Positions 1 through 9,480 of a DNA stretch of 64,000 nucleotides are shown here, in pieces (the stretch's first letter is position 1; the number at the start of each line of letters is the position of its first letter). The DNA comes from Hanleya hanleyi. Lineage: Eukaryota; Mollusca; Polyplacophora; Lepidopleurida; Hanleyidae. The position numbers and the translations under genes are program-made. The DNA is taken from contig JAVTVY010037258.1 in the NCBI GenBank assembly GCA_036873755.1, positions 62,001 to 126,000 of the forward strand, written 5' to 3'. Below the pieces are notes generated by a model, which was not told the origin of the DNA, did no database searches, and worked only from the letters and a program-made list of their open reading frames with translations.

Positions 1-7
1 AATAAAG

Positions 8-2812
8 ATGGCGTCCGTGTTTTGTGTTGTATGTGGACGATCCAAACCCACGACGGATCCGCATTCAGCTTGTCCGCCGTGTAGAGGGGTCTGGTGTGAT
101 CAGTTTGCCAAATGTGCAGAATGCGAGCTGTGGACCGACGACGTATTCCAACAATATCTTGTCGGTTCATATGCCAGTGAAGTTTTGCCCCCGCCTGGCT
201 TCGATTGTGCCGAGAGCTTGGTCGACTCTCCGTCTCGCTCTCCTGTGAACGAGCCGGACGAGTCTGCCTCTCTTGATATGTCCGTTACGCATGATTTGAG
301 AGTAACTCCATCTAGTAATTTGCCGAATGTAGTCAGTATTTCTCCTCCTCCATGTACTAATTCTGTTTCAGGGACCAAGGTGGGGAACAAAGATGGCGGC
401 CGTCCCGTAGGTAAGTTACTGCACGGGACGACCTTGACCTTGACGGCCAACTTTGACCCCACCTCTGTGACGTCACTTCCGACTGAGGGTCCCCTGTTTC
501 GGATTGTCAACCCGGAGACTGTGACTTCCGTGGTCAAGGACTCGTCACTTCCGGAGAATCTGTCTTCATCTCGGCGCAGCTCATCTATGTCTATACTACC
601 TACGAAGATGTCAGCTGCTCCTGCGACCGTGATATCACCTCGCCCAGTGCAGTCTACGGTGATTATTACACCCGTTTCCGGTTTTGCTGCTTCTGGCCAT
701 TCCCTACTGAATGTTCCCAGACTGTCCAGGGCGCCTTTACAACAGCCGTTGTCAGCTCCCCCGCAGCTTTCTCAACCGGACCAGCGTCAACGCATGCCTG
801 TGTCCAGTTATGACTTCCGGCCAACGGTAGCTCCGAGTATCTCGGATGCTTATATGCAACCATTGACTTCATACCTTCCGGTATCGTCTTACCTTCCGGT
901 ATCATCGTATCACATCGGAACTTCCGCTGCTGTTTCTGCGCATGCTCCGACGTCGACTACTTCATCCTACTATAGGACTGCCTCTGCGTATGATGTTCCT
1001 GCCTATGCATCTGGTTATGGGGTTCCGGGTCATTCGTCGATGTATGATACGAGAGTAACGTCATCGATGAACAGACTTCCGGTTACGTCATCGGTGTATA
1101 GCAGTCCGGCTCCCTATGCTGCACCGCCGTACTCTCCGCTTCCTGTACGCAGTGTAGTGTATAGGCCTACTTCATACCCTTCTGTGGCTTCTGTAGTCCG
1201 ACCTGTTGATGTACCACGTCACGTGTTTCCTACTGCACGTATTCCTACACGACCGACTTCCAGTACATCGGGTGCTCACTTCCGTTCTCCTTCTCCTAGG
1301 CCTGTCAGATATGCTATGCCATATCATGCACCTATACCGAGACGACAAGTGAGGGTTGCTCACCCACATCTGCCTAGATACCCAGCTAGGCCGGCGATGT
1401 CCCAGTATGCGGCTGCTTCCGGTTCTGCCTTACTTCCTCCTTCTGATAGGCAGTGTCCTCCAGCAACATCTATTCCTGCCAACCTCTTTGATAGGTTTAA
1501 TAGATTGTCTGCTGACTTCGCAGCCCTACAGCGTGACATGTTGATGCCTCCACCACCATCCCCTACACCACTTCCGGTGCCCGTGTGGGCTGGCTATCAA
1601 CCTCGCCCCGTATCATCAAGGAGGCCGACTTCCGGTTCCCATCCTCAGCTACCACTTGATCTCTCGCAGGGTAGTAGACCTACACCTCCCTCGTTTGTGC
1701 CCAGGTTTACCCCTGTGAATCCCGGGACAGTGAATAACGCTGAGACGGAAGCGGAAGAACGGACTTCCTTGTTTGATGCTGATCCGGACCTCGCCGCGTC
1801 CAGTTACTCTGATACACTGGCTCGCCTGTATGAGTTGTTTCCGGATATGACTCCTCCGCCAATTGTAGAATCCAGAAGGGTCACTGCGATGTCTGATCTC
1901 CGACAAGAGCCGTCACATCGCACGTCACTTCCGCCTTCTAGGGCCGTCTTTGAATGTGCTGAACGCATGCGGGACGCCTTCTCACTTCCTAAGACCCAAG
2001 ATGAGAGGCAACGACAACAGGATTCTAGATCTCTTTTTAAGAAATCTACTGGTGTCTTCCCGCTGGAGCGACCCGTGTTCCGGTCGTATTCAGTACACGG
2101 TTCACCTTGGCATGATCGAGCAGCAGTCCAGGAACCAGAACTCGATCAGTTTCTTGGAGTTACTCCGCCGAAGAAAGACATTTCTCTTTCTGTCCGTCAG
2201 ATTTGTCTACTGGAGGACACTTCTAGACAGGAGGTAGCGATTACTTCCCATCTCGATTGGTTTCTTTACGCCATTCGCACGATCCTTAATCGTATACCTC
2301 AAACGTCGCCTTCCGGTTATGTATCTGTTCCGGTGGATGACGTCAACCTGATGAAGGACTTCCTGACGGCAGCTGCGCGTGCAGACGCGGACTTGATGGC
2401 ATCCTCAGTCTTCATGTCCGCTATGTTTGTACACTTAAGGCGTCTCGCACTGTTTTCGGCCCTGCCTACGTATACCCCGTCCAGTGTGAGATCGACCTTA
2501 AGGGAGCAGTCCCCCGCCCCAGGACTTCTGTTTGCCGGTGTACTACCTGAGCTGCAGAATGAAATGTCCGCTGCCAGGACCACACATTCTTACTTTGGAC
2601 CGCAACAGAGGAAGCGATCGGCCCCTGAGGCCTCAACGTCGTCTTCCTCGGCCCCGAAGAAAGCTTCATCTTCAAGTTCTTCTTCCGGGGCTGGTGCCAA
2701 GAAGGATATACCCTCCTCTTCGAAATCCGGCGGAGGTTCGAAGGGAGGGGGGAGCGGCCACTCTAAGCGTGGTGGCGGAAAAGGGAAGTCCGCCAAAGCT
2801 TCCAAGAAATGA
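8..2812 (+). CDS. DIRS ORF1, Gag-like protein
   Basis: A 934-residue ORF in the first position of the DIRS element. Residues ~6-45 hold a cluster of paired cysteines (CVVC, CPPC, CAEC) like the zinc-binding N-terminus common in DIRS ORF1 products. The middle (~100-560) is low-complexity, rich in Ser, Pro, Tyr and Val, and probably disordered. A more conserved-looking helical region follows at ~690-880. The tail is Ser/Gly/Lys-rich and strongly basic, suitable for RNA binding. The ATG at 8 follows AATAAAG and is the first in frame. The stop at 2810-2812 lies in the same frame as the recombinase ORF that opens downstream. A structural particle role is inferred from position and composition. Confidence 0.75.
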   Translation: MASVFCVVCGRSKPTTDPHSACPPCRGVWCDQFAKCAECELWTDDVFQQYLVGSYASEVLPPPGFDCAESLVDSPSRSPVNEPDESASLDMSVTHDLRVTPSSNLPNVVSISPPPCTNSVSGTKVGNKDGGRPVGKLLHGTTLTLTANFDPTSVTSLPTEGPLFRIVNPETVTSVVKDSSLPENLSSSRRSSSMSILPTKMSAAPATVISPRPVQSTVIITPVSGFAASGHSLLNVPRLSRAPLQQPLSAPPQLSQPDQRQRMPVSSYDFRPTVAPSISDAYMQPLTSYLPVSSYLPVSSYHIGTSAAVSAHAPTSTTSSYYRTASAYDVPAYASGYGVPGHSSMYDTRVTSSMNRLPVTSSVYSSPAPYAAPPYSPLPVRSVVYRPTSYPSVASVVRPVDVPRHVFPTARIPTRPTSSTSGAHFRSPSPRPVRYAMPYHAPIPRRQVRVAHPHLPRYPARPAMSQYAAASGSALLPPSDRQCPPATSIPANLFDRFNRLSADFAALQRDMLMPPPPSPTPLPVPVWAGYQPRPVSSRRPTSGSHPQLPLDLSQGSRPTPPSFVPRFTPVNPGTVNNAETEAEERTSLFDADPDLAASSYSDTLARLYELFPDMTPPPIVESRRVTAMSDLRQEPSHRTSLPPSRAVFECAERMRDAFSLPKTQDERQRQQDSRSLFKKSTGVFPLERPVFRSYSVHGSPWHDRAAVQEPELDQFLGVTPPKKDISLSVRQICLLEDTSRQEVAITSHLDWFLYAIRTILNRIPQTSPSGYVSVPVDDVNLMKDFLTAAARADADLMASSVFMSAMFVHLRRLALFSALPTYTPSSVRSTLREQSPAPGLLFAGVLPELQNEMSAARTTHSYFGPQQRKRSAPEASTSSSSAPKKASSSSSSSGAGAKKDIPSSSKSGGGSKGGGSGHSKRGGGKGKSAKASKK

Positions 2813-4943
2813 GGACACGGGCCATGCAGATGTGCTTTCTGCATGGCGAGACCGCACGTTGCCACTGTTCCCAATTCCACCAGATCCTGCGCTTCCGGTA
2901 GGCGGGAGACTTGTAAGGTTTTGGAGGAATTGGGAGGCAATCCAGGCGGATTCGTGGGTATTGAACACCCTACGTCATGGGTATCGGCTGGAGTTCGCCA
3001 CAACTCCCCCGTTGACTACGTCACCCAGGGCGTCTCGAATTCCAGTGCGTCGGGAGCACCTGATGGAGATTCAGAGGTCCGTGGACAAGTTGGTAGTGAA
3101 GGGTGCAGCTATAGAACTTCCGCCAAACGATCTGTCCCCGGGCTTTTATTCTCCGGTGTTCCTGGTCCCCAAGAAGAACACCACCGAAATGCGTATGGTT
3201 ATAAACCTGCGTCGGTTGAACAAGGACTTCTTGGCCCCGCCTCCTCATTTCCGGATGGAGTCGTTCCGGTCTATTCGTTCGGCTCTGTTACAAGGGGATT
3301 GGATGACGTCTCTCGACCTCCAAGATGCATATCTGCATGTTCCGATCTACAGGGCTCATCACAAGTATCTGCGCTTCCTGGTTGGCAACCGGAAGTTCCA
3401 GTTACGCGTGCTCCCTTTCGGACTATCCACATCCCCTTGGGTCTTCACCAGAATTTTCAACCCGGTGGCGTCATTCCTGCACACGAGAGGTCTCAAGTAC
3501 CACTTCTACCTCGACGATTCCCTACTACGGAATCAGTGCAGGGAGGAACTCCGCAAGGACACCAATTTCGTTTGGGAGGTCCTTGTTGCTCTGGGCTATC
3601 TTCCTCACGAGGGCAAATCGGAGTTGACACCATCCCAGTCTCGAGTCTTTCTCGGAGTTTCCTACGACACCCTTTCAGCGTTAGCGAAACCTCCGGAAGA
3701 CCGCTGGAAGAAAATTCTGACGTCGGTGCCGACGTTCCTGTCAGCATCGCACAGACGTGCTCTCCAGTTCGCTGCAATTATCGGCCTGTTAACATCAACT
3801 CAGGATGTAACACCTCGAGGTCGGTTGCAGCTTCGGCCGTTGATGATGCACCTCAACAACCATTGGCCGAAACGGCACCTGAATCCTACTGTCCCTGTGA
3901 CAGAGGATGTCAAACGTCTCCTACGCTGGTGGCTGCAGCCGGAGAACGTGATGATAGGTGTCACCTTCCTACCCTTTCAGCCGTCCCGTCAACTGTTCAC
4001 GGACGCATCGATGGAAGGATGGGGAGCACATTTGGGTTCGAGGTCAATATCCGGCTTGTGGAACGACAGCCAGAGGAAGCTACATATCAATGTATTGGAG
4101 TTCCAGGCCGTAACCCTGTCCATACAGAGATTGCTTCCAGACCTCAAGAACCAACGCTTGTTAGTAGCAACGGACAACACGACAGTCCTCGCCTACATAA
4201 ACAAGCAGGGAGGGACTCACTCTCCCCAACTGCTGGATCAAGCACAGAAATTCTTCAGCCTATGTTGGGACAACGGAATTTCTGTGCGAGCTCGCCACAT
4301 TCACGATCATCTGAACGTCTTAGCCGACGCACTGTCCAGACCGAATCAGATAATAGCGACCGAATGGCAGCTCCACGAAGACATCCTAGCCCAGATGTCT
4401 CGGATATGGGAGACGCCGAACGTAGATCTGTTCGCCACCCGTTGGAACCATCTACTGCCGGCCTATGTGTCTCCCGTTCCGGATCCAGCAGCCCTGGCAG
4501 TCGACGCCCTGTCTTTGGACTGGTCCGACATGATTGCGTACGCCTACCCGCCGCCAGCAATCTTGTCACAAGTCCTCCGGAAGATCCAAGCACAGCCGTG
4601 CGTGGTCTACCTTGTGGCTCCGTGGTGGCCCACTCGCCCTTGGTTTCCAGACCTGATGGATCTTCTCATAGACGTGCCTCGTCGGCTGCCGCTTTGGTGG
4701 AACCTGCTTCGTCAGCCGAGATCCAGCCTGTATCACTCGAATCCCGGTCTATTTCAACTGACCGCGTTCAAGTGCTCCAGCATCAGCTCGTTGAGGCTGG
4801 ATTTTCTGTCGAAGCGTCCGAAAGGATGGTCCGGTCCACCAGAGCATCAACGACTGCGGTGTACCAGAACAAGTGGAAGTCCTTCGCTACCTGGTGTTTT
4901 GGACGTGGAATTGTTCCAACCTCTGCCACTGTTCACCAGGTAG
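2532..4943 (+). CDS. DIRS ORF2: reverse transcriptase, RNase H and Dam-like methyltransferase
   Basis: The open frame is 803 residues. Residues 1 to ~95 overlap the Gag tail in another frame and are probably not domain sequence. RT motifs: LDLQDAY at 261-267, LPFGLS at 294-299 and the catalytic YLDD at 326-329. RNase H follows, with acidic residues in FTDAS (~490), VLEF, ATDN and ADALSR. A C-terminal block with DLFATRWN, DPAALAVDALSLDW and VAPWWPTRPWFPDL matches the Dam-like methyltransferase region typical of DIRS ORF2. It makes cDNA from the element RNA. The gene overlaps Gag by about 280 bp and lies wholly inside the open frame that ends in the recombinase. How translation starts (reinitiation, leaky scanning or frameshift) cannot be told from sequence. 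Confidence 0.9.
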   Translation: MPVYYLSCRMKCPLPGPHILTLDRNRGSDRPLRPQRRLPRPRRKLHLQVLLPGLVPRRIYPPLRNPAEVRREGGAATLSVVAEKGSPPKLPRNEDTGHADVLSAWRDRTLPLFPIPPDPALPVGGRLVRFWRNWEAIQADSWVLNTLRHGYRLEFATTPPLTTSPRASRIPVRREHLMEIQRSVDKLVVKGAAIELPPNDLSPGFYSPVFLVPKKNTTEMRMVINLRRLNKDFLAPPPHFRMESFRSIRSALLQGDWMTSLDLQDAYLHVPIYRAHHKYLRFLVGNRKFQLRVLPFGLSTSPWVFTRIFNPVASFLHTRGLKYHFYLDDSLLRNQCREELRKDTNFVWEVLVALGYLPHEGKSELTPSQSRVFLGVSYDTLSALAKPPEDRWKKILTSVPTFLSASHRRALQFAAIIGLLTSTQDVTPRGRLQLRPLMMHLNNHWPKRHLNPTVPVTEDVKRLLRWWLQPENVMIGVTFLPFQPSRQLFTDASMEGWGAHLGSRSISGLWNDSQRKLHINVLEFQAVTLSIQRLLPDLKNQRLLVATDNTTVLAYINKQGGTHSPQLLDQAQKFFSLCWDNGISVRARHIHDHLNVLADALSRPNQIIATEWQLHEDILAQMSRIWETPNVDLFATRWNHLLPAYVSPVPDPAALAVDALSLDWSDMIAYAYPPPAILSQVLRKIQAQPCVVYLVAPWWPTRPWFPDLMDLLIDVPRRLPLWWNLLRQPRSSLYHSNPGLFQLTAFKCSSISSLRLDFLSKRPKGWSGPPEHQRLRCTRTSGSPSLPGVLDVELFQPLPLFTR

Positions 4944-5845
4944 CAGACTTCCTTTTGCATCTGTTCCATGACAGGCAGCTTGTTCCGGCCACGGTCGACG
5001 GCTATCGGTCCGCTATCTCCAGGGTACTTCAATTGACCACAGGTGTCAACCCATCACTCGACGTCAACCTTTCTGCCCTTCTTCGTTCCTTTCGGGTGGA
5101 GAGGCCTACTCCGACGCCGCAGCTTCCTAAATGGGATTTGGCTCTGGTTCTGAGACGGCTCTCTGAGCCGCCCTTCGAACCCATCGGCACCTGTGAGTTG
5201 AAGTTTCTATCTTACAAGACCGTATTTCTGATTGCCTTTGCCTCTGCCGCCCGCGTATCAGAAATCCATGCCTTGGACTTCAGGTCTTTGAGATACAACC
5301 CTAAGTGGACCTGGGTGGCGTTATCTACTCTCCCGGATTTTGTTGCGAAGAACCAGTCCCTCTACGACAATCTTCCGAGAGAGTTCGTCATCCCGGCTCT
5401 GTCCAACATCCTGTCCGCGGCTGTTGACGATGACAGAGTCTTGTGCCCCGTCAGAGCTCTCTCCTGTTACCTGGCACGTGTGGAGCATATGAGAGCTGGG
5501 CGGGTGCGTCTTTTCATCCCGTTTGGGCCCTCTTCCAAGCAGGAGATATCTAAAAATACTATATCTTCCTGGCTTGCCAAGACTATTCGTTTTGCGTACA
5601 CGGACGTACCACCTGAGGTTATCTCCTTGTCCAAGGTCTCCGCCCATGAGGTCAGGGCCATGGCGGCATCCTGGCCTCTATGGACCAATAGATCCGTGTC
5701 CGACATAATGAGGGCCTGCTACTGGAGGAGTAATGTTACCTTCGTGTCTCACTACCTCCGGGATCTGACGCTCCAACGACGGGGCATCTTCTCACTGGGA
5801 CCCCTGGTGGCTGCCCAGTCAGTTGCGGACCCGTCTACGCACTAG
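2843..5845 (+). CDS. DIRS ORF3: tyrosine recombinase (domain in C-terminal third)
   Basis: The frame is open for 1000 codons, but the first ~630 are only the out-of-frame reading of ORF2. The recombinase starts around 4740-4830, where an in-frame ATG at 4826 would give ~339 residues. A core-binding-like N-terminus (YQNKWKSFATWC) precedes the catalytic domain. Visible catalytic residues are Arg804 in AARVSE, His935 and Arg938 in HEVR, and nucleophile Tyr971 in SHYLRD, the R...HxxR...Y set of tyrosine recombinases. The enzyme would integrate circular cDNA without target-site duplication. It shares the Gag reading frame. The functional start is uncertain. Confidence 0.85.
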   Translation: MARPHVATVPNSTRSCASGRRETCKVLEELGGNPGGFVGIEHPTSWVSAGVRHNSPVDYVTQGVSNSSASGAPDGDSEVRGQVGSEGCSYRTSAKRSVPGLLFSGVPGPQEEHHRNAYGYKPASVEQGLLGPASSFPDGVVPVYSFGSVTRGLDDVSRPPRCISACSDLQGSSQVSALPGWQPEVPVTRAPFRTIHIPLGLHQNFQPGGVIPAHERSQVPLLPRRFPTTESVQGGTPQGHQFRLGGPCCSGLSSSRGQIGVDTIPVSSLSRSFLRHPFSVSETSGRPLEENSDVGADVPVSIAQTCSPVRCNYRPVNINSGCNTSRSVAASAVDDAPQQPLAETAPESYCPCDRGCQTSPTLVAAAGERDDRCHLPTLSAVPSTVHGRIDGRMGSTFGFEVNIRLVERQPEEATYQCIGVPGRNPVHTEIASRPQEPTLVSSNGQHDSPRLHKQAGRDSLSPTAGSSTEILQPMLGQRNFCASSPHSRSSERLSRRTVQTESDNSDRMAAPRRHPSPDVSDMGDAERRSVRHPLEPSTAGLCVSRSGSSSPGSRRPVFGLVRHDCVRLPAASNLVTSPPEDPSTAVRGLPCGSVVAHSPLVSRPDGSSHRRASSAAALVEPASSAEIQPVSLESRSISTDRVQVLQHQLVEAGFSVEASERMVRSTRASTTAVYQNKWKSFATWCFGRGIVPTSATVHQVADFLLHLFHDRQLVPATVDGYRSAISRVLQLTTGVNPSLDVNLSALLRSFRVERPTPTPQLPKWDLALVLRRLSEPPFEPIGTCELKFLSYKTVFLIAFASAARVSEIHALDFRSLRYNPKWTWVALSTLPDFVAKNQSLYDNLPREFVIPALSNILSAAVDDDRVLCPVRALSCYLARVEHMRAGRVRLFIPFGPSSKQEISKNTISSWLAKTIRFAYTDVPPEVISLSKVSAHEVRAMAASWPLWTNRSVSDIMRACYWRSNVTFVSHYLRDLTLQRRGIFSLGPLVAAQSVADPSTH

Positions 5846-6139
5846 ACCTCCTAGTGATTTTACCATTTTTTTAAAAATCTGGTAAGTGTCTGCTCTCCCC
5901 AAATTTTCAAAAAAGGGGGGGGGGGGCGGGAGGTTTTGGTCTAGTGCTTGTCAGCCATTCACTAGGCCCGCTTATATGTATATATTAGGGCTGGGTGATT
6001 ATATCGATGGCCATACCGTCATGTTATATGTCTTTATGGCACTCGATTATCTCGCTGACTCCTGTTTTGCCTTGCGGCCTATGCTTGAGAACTTTTCTGT
6101 TTGACCACTATTTCCCTCCTCCTGCTATGATATTCTAGC

Positions 6140-6490
6140 AATAAGGTATGTGAAGGTAAGTTTTACAGCGTAGGAAATATGAAAAATTTGAAAATCAATT
6201 TTCCTATTTCTAAGCTAAAACTTACCTTCACATACTGTGATGGCCCTCCCAGCCTCCCCGCTAATGGGTTATTCACACTGCGATTGAATAGGAAAGAAGG
6301 AAGTGACGTGGTCAGACAGAGAGGATTCTGGGTACTCGCGCATGGGCATTGGGGCATTACAGAGACTATTTCTTTTGGTTCTGTGGTAAGGTTTTACAAT
6401 GGGGCAATCGCGTAGGAACACGATAGCAATAAGGTATGTGAAGGTAAGTTTTAGCTTAGAAATAGGAAAATTGATTTTCAAATTTTTCAT
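6140..6490. repeat. DIRS right-end inverted arms (internal complementary region and terminal repeat)
   Basis: The 57-bp arm 6179-6235 is the reverse complement of 6434-6490. 6140-6166 is a partial direct copy of the second arm, so 6140-6235 also folds on itself. The 198-bp spacer has no ORF. DIRS elements carry a complementary region beside the right terminal repeat that is used to circularise cDNA. A small MITE with 57-bp TIRs is the alternative reading. Confidence 0.6.
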
Positions 6491-8321
6491 TTTTGTCAGA
6501 TTTATAACGTTTCCGAACTTTATGGGGCTTTCTCGATTATTTTGCGTCTATTCCAATAGATTTCACAGGATACGTCTGAACAACAGACTGTCAAAGTGAA
6601 GTGTCGAAATATGAGGTCTCTGTACAAAACTTCACATTATACCCCCCCCCCCCCCACCCTCAGCCTCCCGAAACTCTTTTTTTCGAGGCCCTGTGATCTG
6701 AACCTTTTACACATATTTAATGCGGACTTGGGAAGTGCATATCCTATTTACGAGATGAAATAATTTTTTTGACGTTTTGGATTTTTGAGGACTTATTATT
6801 GAGGGCATCTTATTTCAGTAGGCCCTATATAGTGCGTCAATTTTCAGTGGATGCTACTGAAATTTTGGAGATGTCTATATCCTACTTATGAGATGAAATT
6901 TGGTCAAAATTGCTTTGTTGAATTTCTTCATTTTCTGCAGTGTGGTATAATTTCTGCATCTATTCCTGTATATAGACCACGTTCTTGTGAAATCAGTTCA
7001 TCAGATTTTATTGGATACTTCTGGAACTGAGATGAAATATTATTTTTTGTCATATTTGTGAAGTTTTGATCTTTTTAGGACTTTCTGCATCTATTCCGAT
7101 CGACCCGATGAGAAGCAATTTTCCATCTTCCACTGTCACGACAGAGTTTGAAAATAAAGTTTGCACCCAGCTACGTCACCCAAACACGCTTACACAAACG
7201 ATATTCATAAATGTCTTCTTGTTCTTTTTCTTCTTTTCAGCTGATAATTTATATACCAATAGTACGCAATTTTGTCACTGATATGCGTGCATGACCCACA
7301 ACCATTTTCAGGTTTAAACTTAATCAATTTGATCTCTCTTCACCATGACGTCTGCATTGGTTATTTGGGGCTTGGTCATGCACGTTATCACTGAATCGTA
7401 TAACAGGTTAGGGAGATCCCACTCTAAAAAGGTACGAAAGGTTGTTTATGCTTAATAACTTTTGATTCCTTCTTAACAAATGCTTCAAAACGTCAACCGC
7501 ATTAATCTTATAATCTATTGTTCCATGTCCTAAAATTAATTTGCCATTTGAAGAGCCAGTCAGTGTTGTTTCAATAGCATGATCTATTTGGCCTATTATT
7601 ATGCAGATAGAGAACAATTTATTTTTTTACTACCAATTGATGGGGATATATGTCTGTGTGTGCCTCGAGAGGATTTTGCTGAATTCATTATGTAAACTGA
7701 TTTATTGAGCAAAACGAACTTTTTTAAGTCCATTTTAGAGAGCGGGATCGCCCTAACCTGTATAATGTGCTATCAGAAGTTCATTACCGAATGAACTTCT
7801 GGTGTTATATGCGGTTAGAAATCTAGCATCAGTTATCCACAATAAATAAACGTGCGTACCGCTTCCACATAGAACGTGCGTGGAACTTGATGCATGACTG
7901 TTATCATACACTCTTGTGGCATCAACAAAAGTTTCCATTTCATCAAAATTTATTGTAATTATATAATTACTTCGAATTCATACTTTATAGTCAATAACAG
8001 ATTCACAATTACATAAATGTAATTGTGTTTGTAATATCCAATATACTACTGTTTTGTTCATACGATGGTCCAATATGATCGTAAATTTGAAATTTCTTCA
8101 AACCATTTGGAAATACATGCTGCCATGGACTGCAAACGACAGCATTAATTTGCTGATAAAATTGCGCTGATCTTACATTCATTATCTCAAACTTAATTGT
8201 TCATTCATTATCTATCACTTTTGATAAAATACATTTAGGTGTTTGGAGAATAGAATCATTTAAAAAATATTGATCAGAAATGGAAAATTTTGTCTGGAAA
8301 CATAACTGATGTTACGATTTC
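6491..8321. other. AT-rich stretch without recognisable gene
   Basis: Nothing coding is supported here. It holds a poly-C run near 6643-6655, some T/C-rich tracts and short ORFs without protein-like composition. Confidence 0.6.
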
Positions 8322-8323
8322 CC

Positions 8324-8409
8324 ATCTTCATACACAAGGCCAAATCTCCGTTCATATTTCGAAGTGTAGTTCGAAGTGTGAACGGAGAAGTTGGCTTGTT
8401 TGTGAAGAT
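8324..8409. repeat. Foldback hairpin, arms ~39 bp
   Basis: The left arm starting ATCTTCATACACAAGGCC pairs with a right arm ending GGCTTGTTTGTGAAGAT, with several mismatches and a loop of about 8 bases. The arm start matches the hairpin at 20055-20117, so the two are probably copies of one small foldback element. Confidence 0.6.
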
Positions 8410-9480
8410 TTCCCCGTTGGTGTGAAATATATTCAGGTGAGATAAATAGACAGGTGGTATGAGATATATCCAGCCGGGAACACGCAGCCGTGCAGCAGAC
8501 CCAGGTACGTGTAACTAAACCGTTACTAACCACACTCCCCCGGAAACCTACCGGTGCCAACACAAGGGGGTGGCATTCCCTCCACCTCAGACCAACAATC
8601 CATTGATGCGCCCTGGGAATCACAGAAGCTGAAATCCTAAGGTGAATCTCTGGTACCGCTTGGATGTATGCTAGACTTCGGTCTTAACTGGCGTGAGGTC
8701 TGTTGTTGGAGCAAACACGACATCGCAATACTAATCGTTAACCCTGACCATTATCATTATCTGTTGACTTTATTATCACCCTTGGGATCATCTTCACTTC
8801 TCTCTGAACCTCAAGTTTCTCGCTGAACGCTGTAGTCCTTCTTCCCAACTTTAAGTAACATTACTTATTTCTTCATAGTTTCTGATAACTTCGGCCTGTG
8901 GTTCGATACTTTTGCTATGGGAAACTTCTCCCGGAAATTCTGAAATTCTTCTTCGGTTACAATAACTTCTCCCTGAACTCTTCAATAGCCTCTCATTGGC
9001 CAACACTATTCTCTGAACTTTAATGCTGTCTGACCAGGGCATCTGTGACAAACCGCAGCATGGGGACGGGTCATTTCGCCCCTAAATGTTTATCTTAATC
9101 CTCAGAATAGGGGGCTGAAACTTCTAGCAATATATATTGGGTGTGAAACTCTACCGGAACATGATACAAAAAACAGCCAAGATGACAGCTCTGATGATGT
9201 TAGTGATACAATGTAATTTTGGAAGATTTCTTATAATTTCAAGCATTTTTATTAATGCAATTTTTCTCGGAAAATCCTACATAATCAGGGAATAATTTTT
9301 ACATGGTGTGAAATAAATTCGTGATGTGAATTTTTGGGGCAGTTTGAAGAAATATGACCAATTTCCAATTTACCCATGATCCTCCACTTTTTGTCTTTTC
9401 GTTCGATAGCGTAGAAATTTTGGTAGGACCACTTCCTGAACAATAGTACTATCCCTGAGTTACAATAAATTTTTCATCTG
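8410..9480. other. No gene recognised
   Basis: Mixed-composition DNA. From about 8800 it begins to show scattered fragments resembling the minisatellite that follows (TTCTTCC, CTGAAC, CTCATC words). No coding evidence on either strand. Confidence 0.5.

Larger units (their letters stand above)
1..6490 (+). mobile_element. DIRS-type tyrosine-recombinase retrotransposon, left end outside window
   Basis: Three long overlapping open frames in the order Gag-like, RT/RNase H/methyltransferase, tyrosine recombinase are diagnostic of DIRS elements, which integrate through a recombinase instead of a DDE integrase. There are no LTRs. After the last ORF, 6179-6235 and 6434-6490 are matching inverted arms, and 6140-6166 is a partial direct copy; this fits the internal complementary region plus right inverted terminal repeat of DIRS. 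The left terminal repeat must lie before base 1. All three frames are open over 5.8 kb, so the copy looks young compared with everything else in the window. The exact right terminus is inferred. Confidence 0.88.

Noticed and set aside
2843..4740. N-terminal ~630 codons of the recombinase frame as a real domain
   Set aside because: They overlap the RT/RNase H domains out of frame and show only biased composition.
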